Shown: positions 63,287-64,000 of the stretch, piece by piece
Position numbering within the stretch: position 1 is the first letter of the stretch
Layout: the number at the start of each line of letters is the position of its first letter
DNA from: Gammaproteobacteria bacterium
Lineage (GTDB): Bacteria > Pseudomonadota > Gammaproteobacteria > Competibacterales > Competibacteraceae
NCBI GenBank assembly: GCA_024234995.1
Contig: JACKNF010000002.1
Location: forward strand, 186,001-250,000
Direction of reading: 5' to 3'
DNA length: 64,000 nt
Translations under genes and position numbers: made by a program
The notes under the pieces: model-generated
Seen by the model: only the letters and a program-made list of their open reading frames with translations
Database searches by the model: none
Told to the model about the DNA's origin: nothing

Positions 63287-64000
63287 ATGCTGGTTCATTA
63301 CGACATGCCGCTTTGGCGGCCACCCTCCGAGGCAGAGAGCTTTATTCTGCAAGTAACTCTGGGGTGCAGCTTCAACCGATGTAGCTTCTGTTCCATGTAT
63401 CGGACCAAGAGTTTTGCGGTCCGTCCGTTGGAGGCGGTTCAGGCCGAAATCCAGATAATGGCGCACGCCTGCCCTGGAACACGACGGGTATTCCTGGCCG
63501 ATGGCGATGCATTGGCTGCACCGGCCGGCCATCTCGTCATCCTGTTGAGATTATTGCATGCTGCATTTCCTCAGTTAGAGCGGGTATCTAGCTACGCGCT
63601 GCCGGCTAATTTACTGAAGAAATCGGTGGAAGAACTGGTTGAGTTGCGTGAGAACGGTCTGAAATTATTGTATTACGGCATCGAAACCGGCTCGGCAGAT
63701 CTGCTGAAACGGATTACCAAGGGTGCAACGCCGGAGGCTATGGTGACGGGCTTAACCAAGGCTAAAAAGGCGGGCTTGATTCTCTCGGCGACGGTGATTC
63801 TCGGTCTTGGCGGGCAGGCGCATTGGCAGGCGCATATCGACGCCACAGCAGAGCTGGTCAACCAGGTGGAATTGGACTATCTCTCAACTTTACAGCTTAT
63901 GCTGGATCCGGTGATTCATGACGAATTCCATCGCAAATTCCGTGAACCGTTTCAGGAGCAAGATGACTGGGCGCTGCTAATCGAACAGGTGCGGCTGATT
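63287..64000 (+). CDS. Radical SAM protein (3' truncated by window)
   Basis: 238 codons to the window edge. ATG 63287 has GGAGG 8 nt upstream. The cluster-binding cysteines read GCSFNRCSFC, spaced CX4CX2C, as in a group of COG1032-like proteins, followed by SMYRTKSF. The GIETGS motif of SAM binding follows. The reaction is unknown. It is probably cotranscribed with folD. Confidence 0.85.
   Translation, partial: MLVHYDMPLWRPPSEAESFILQVTLGCSFNRCSFCSMYRTKSFAVRPLEAVQAEIQIMAHACPGTRRVFLADGDALAAPAGHLVILLRLLHAAFPQLERVSSYALPANLLKKSVEELVELRENGLKLLYYGIETGSADLLKRITKGATPEAMVTGLTKAKKAGLILSATVILGLGGQAHWQAHIDATAELVNQVELDYLSTLQLMLDPVIHDEFHRKFREPFQEQDDWALLIEQVRLI

Overview
The window reads as ordinary chromosome of a Gram-negative gammaproteobacterium, probably from a draft or metagenomic assembly. 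Evidence for the group is the rpsU-yqeY-dnaG-rpoD macromolecular synthesis cluster opposite tsaD, yebC-ruvCAB running into tolQRAB-pal-cpoB, rplU-rpmA-obgE-proB opposite ispB, and a bS21 gene. A Na+-pumping methylmalonyl-CoA decarboxylase operon, malic enzyme, alpha- and beta-glucosidases, PKS genes and several SUMF1-fold kinases would suit a Competibacter/Contendobacter-like organism, but that placement is inference. No phage, insertion sequence, integrase or CRISPR array was seen.

Layout. 1-10.3 kb: a polyketide/PUFA-synthase-like operon (KR-DH protein, KS-AT protein, membrane fusion protein with a dead M50-type peptidase core; overlapping ATGA and GTGA junctions), then a beta-propeller-like protein, an unknown protein and a sulfotransferase. 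10.5-16.4 kb: tRNA-Ile2, rpoD, dnaG (interrupted by an in-frame TAA), yqeY, rpsU, tsaD. 16.4-20 kb: ADP-ribosylglycohydrolase, nadA, lipase-like hydrolase, and a 690-bp stretch of possible remnants. 20-28.6 kb: yebC, ruvCAB, a frameshifted EF-hand gene, then tol-pal. 28.6-30.5 kb: tRNA-Lys, a cold-shock gene with a long leader, ydcF, and a DUF465 gene.

30.5-39.6 kb is the most unusual block: PP2C phosphatase with a membrane partner, divergent from a pseudokinase-SUMF1 protein, an intact kinase-SUMF1 protein, and a secreted six-PEGA-repeat protein with a POTRA-like end. Together they look like a phosphorylation-controlled envelope system. 39.6-51 kb: malic enzyme, a two-component system, rsgA, a GH1/AIM24/GH31 cluster and a hotdog thioesterase. 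51-55.4 kb: proB, obgE, rpmA, rplU, ispB and tRNA-Pro. 55.8-56.9 kb: an AT-rich secreted trypsin-like protease with dockerin-like Ca2+ loops. 56.9-62.3 kb: a methylmalonyl-CoA decarboxylase operon (alpha gene frameshifted) and a free-standing malonyl transferase. 62.4-64 kb: folD and a radical SAM gene that runs off the end.

Three genes (dnaG, mmdA, the EF-hand gene) carry disruptions. For dnaG and mmdA a sequencing or assembly error is at least as likely as true gene loss.
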